A stretch of 10,949 bases of DNA, from positions 1 through 10,949 of the forward strand of contig QLUN01000016.1 in the NCBI GenBank assembly GCA_018725455.1, read 5' to 3'. Origin of the DNA: Chloroflexota bacterium. Its GTDB lineage: Bacteria; Chloroflexota; Dehalococcoidia; SZUA-161; SpSt-899. Positions within the stretch are counted from its first letter, which is position 1. The number at the start of each line of letters is the position of its first letter. Shown in pieces: positions 10,885 to 10,949 of this stretch. The position numbers and the translations under genes are program-made. The notes under the pieces are model-generated. The model worked only from the letters and a program-made list of their open reading frames with translations. It was not told the origin of the DNA and searched no databases.

Positions 10885-10949
10885 GAAAGCCGCTGGCAGC
10901 AGCCGGCTGGGCCGGGATAGCCAGTCCAAGCGGCTCGGCGTCAAGAGAT
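10874..10949 (+). CDS. rpmA: 50S ribosomal protein L27, N-terminal part
   Basis: The first 25 residues are visible before the right edge. They begin MAHKKAAGSS and continue RDSQSKRLGVKR, the highly conserved L27 N-terminus that reaches towards the peptidyl-transferase centre. It has no cleavable N-terminal extension of the Firmicutes kind. The ribosome site GGGAGG (10863-10868) lies inside the end of rplU. The rplU-rpmA order is nearly universal in bacteria. Confidence 0.96.
   Translation, partial: MAHKKAAGSSRLGRDSQSKRLGVKR

Overview
The window looks like bacterial chromosome, GC-rich overall (about 62% in one sampled 60-base line of prmC), probably from a free-living, uncultured-type lineage. 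Nearly all of its genes are core housekeeping genes. A Chloroflexota (Dehalococcoidia-like) origin is my best guess, based on a short Obg without the C-terminal OCT domain, a stand-alone biotinyl carrier beside a biotin carboxylase, and heavy invasion by short palindromic and heptameric repeats. Nothing here proves the phylum.

Left to right: the 3' part of glmS (+), then a broken transposase-like remnant. A minus-strand series of obgE, nadD and pyrE occupies about 0.9-3.2 kb. A 350-bp gap between obgE and dnaA holds an AT-rich tract and three DnaA boxes, so it is a candidate oriC. dnaA (-) follows, then divergently a CCA-adding enzyme/poly(A) polymerase-family gene (+). That gene meets a biotin carboxylase gene (-) tail to tail with 3 bp between the stop codons. 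The carboxylase and a 73-aa biotin carrier protein form a lower-GC island set among palindromic repeats. The translation-termination pair prfA-prmC (-) follows. A divergent promoter region then leads to rplU and the start of rpmA (+) at the right edge.

Functionally the genes cover cell-wall precursor supply (glmS), pyrimidine and NAD synthesis (pyrE, nadD), ribosome assembly (obgE, rplU, rpmA), replication initiation (dnaA/oriC), tRNA 3'-end maturation (cca), peptide release (prfA, prmC) and biotin-dependent carboxylation.

The most unusual content is a family of 7-bp-periodic repeats. Right arms read GACTATC-GACTATC, left arms read CAGTCGA/TAGTCAA, and the two flank a G-rich centre, always in the same orientation. 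One copy lies between dnaA and cca. Two lie in frame inside cca, one of them just before the catalytic DxD. One right half forms the last codons and stop codon of prfA. A second heptad family (GCTGACT type) lies in front of pyrE. These behave like small palindromic elements that can be tolerated inside essential proteins.
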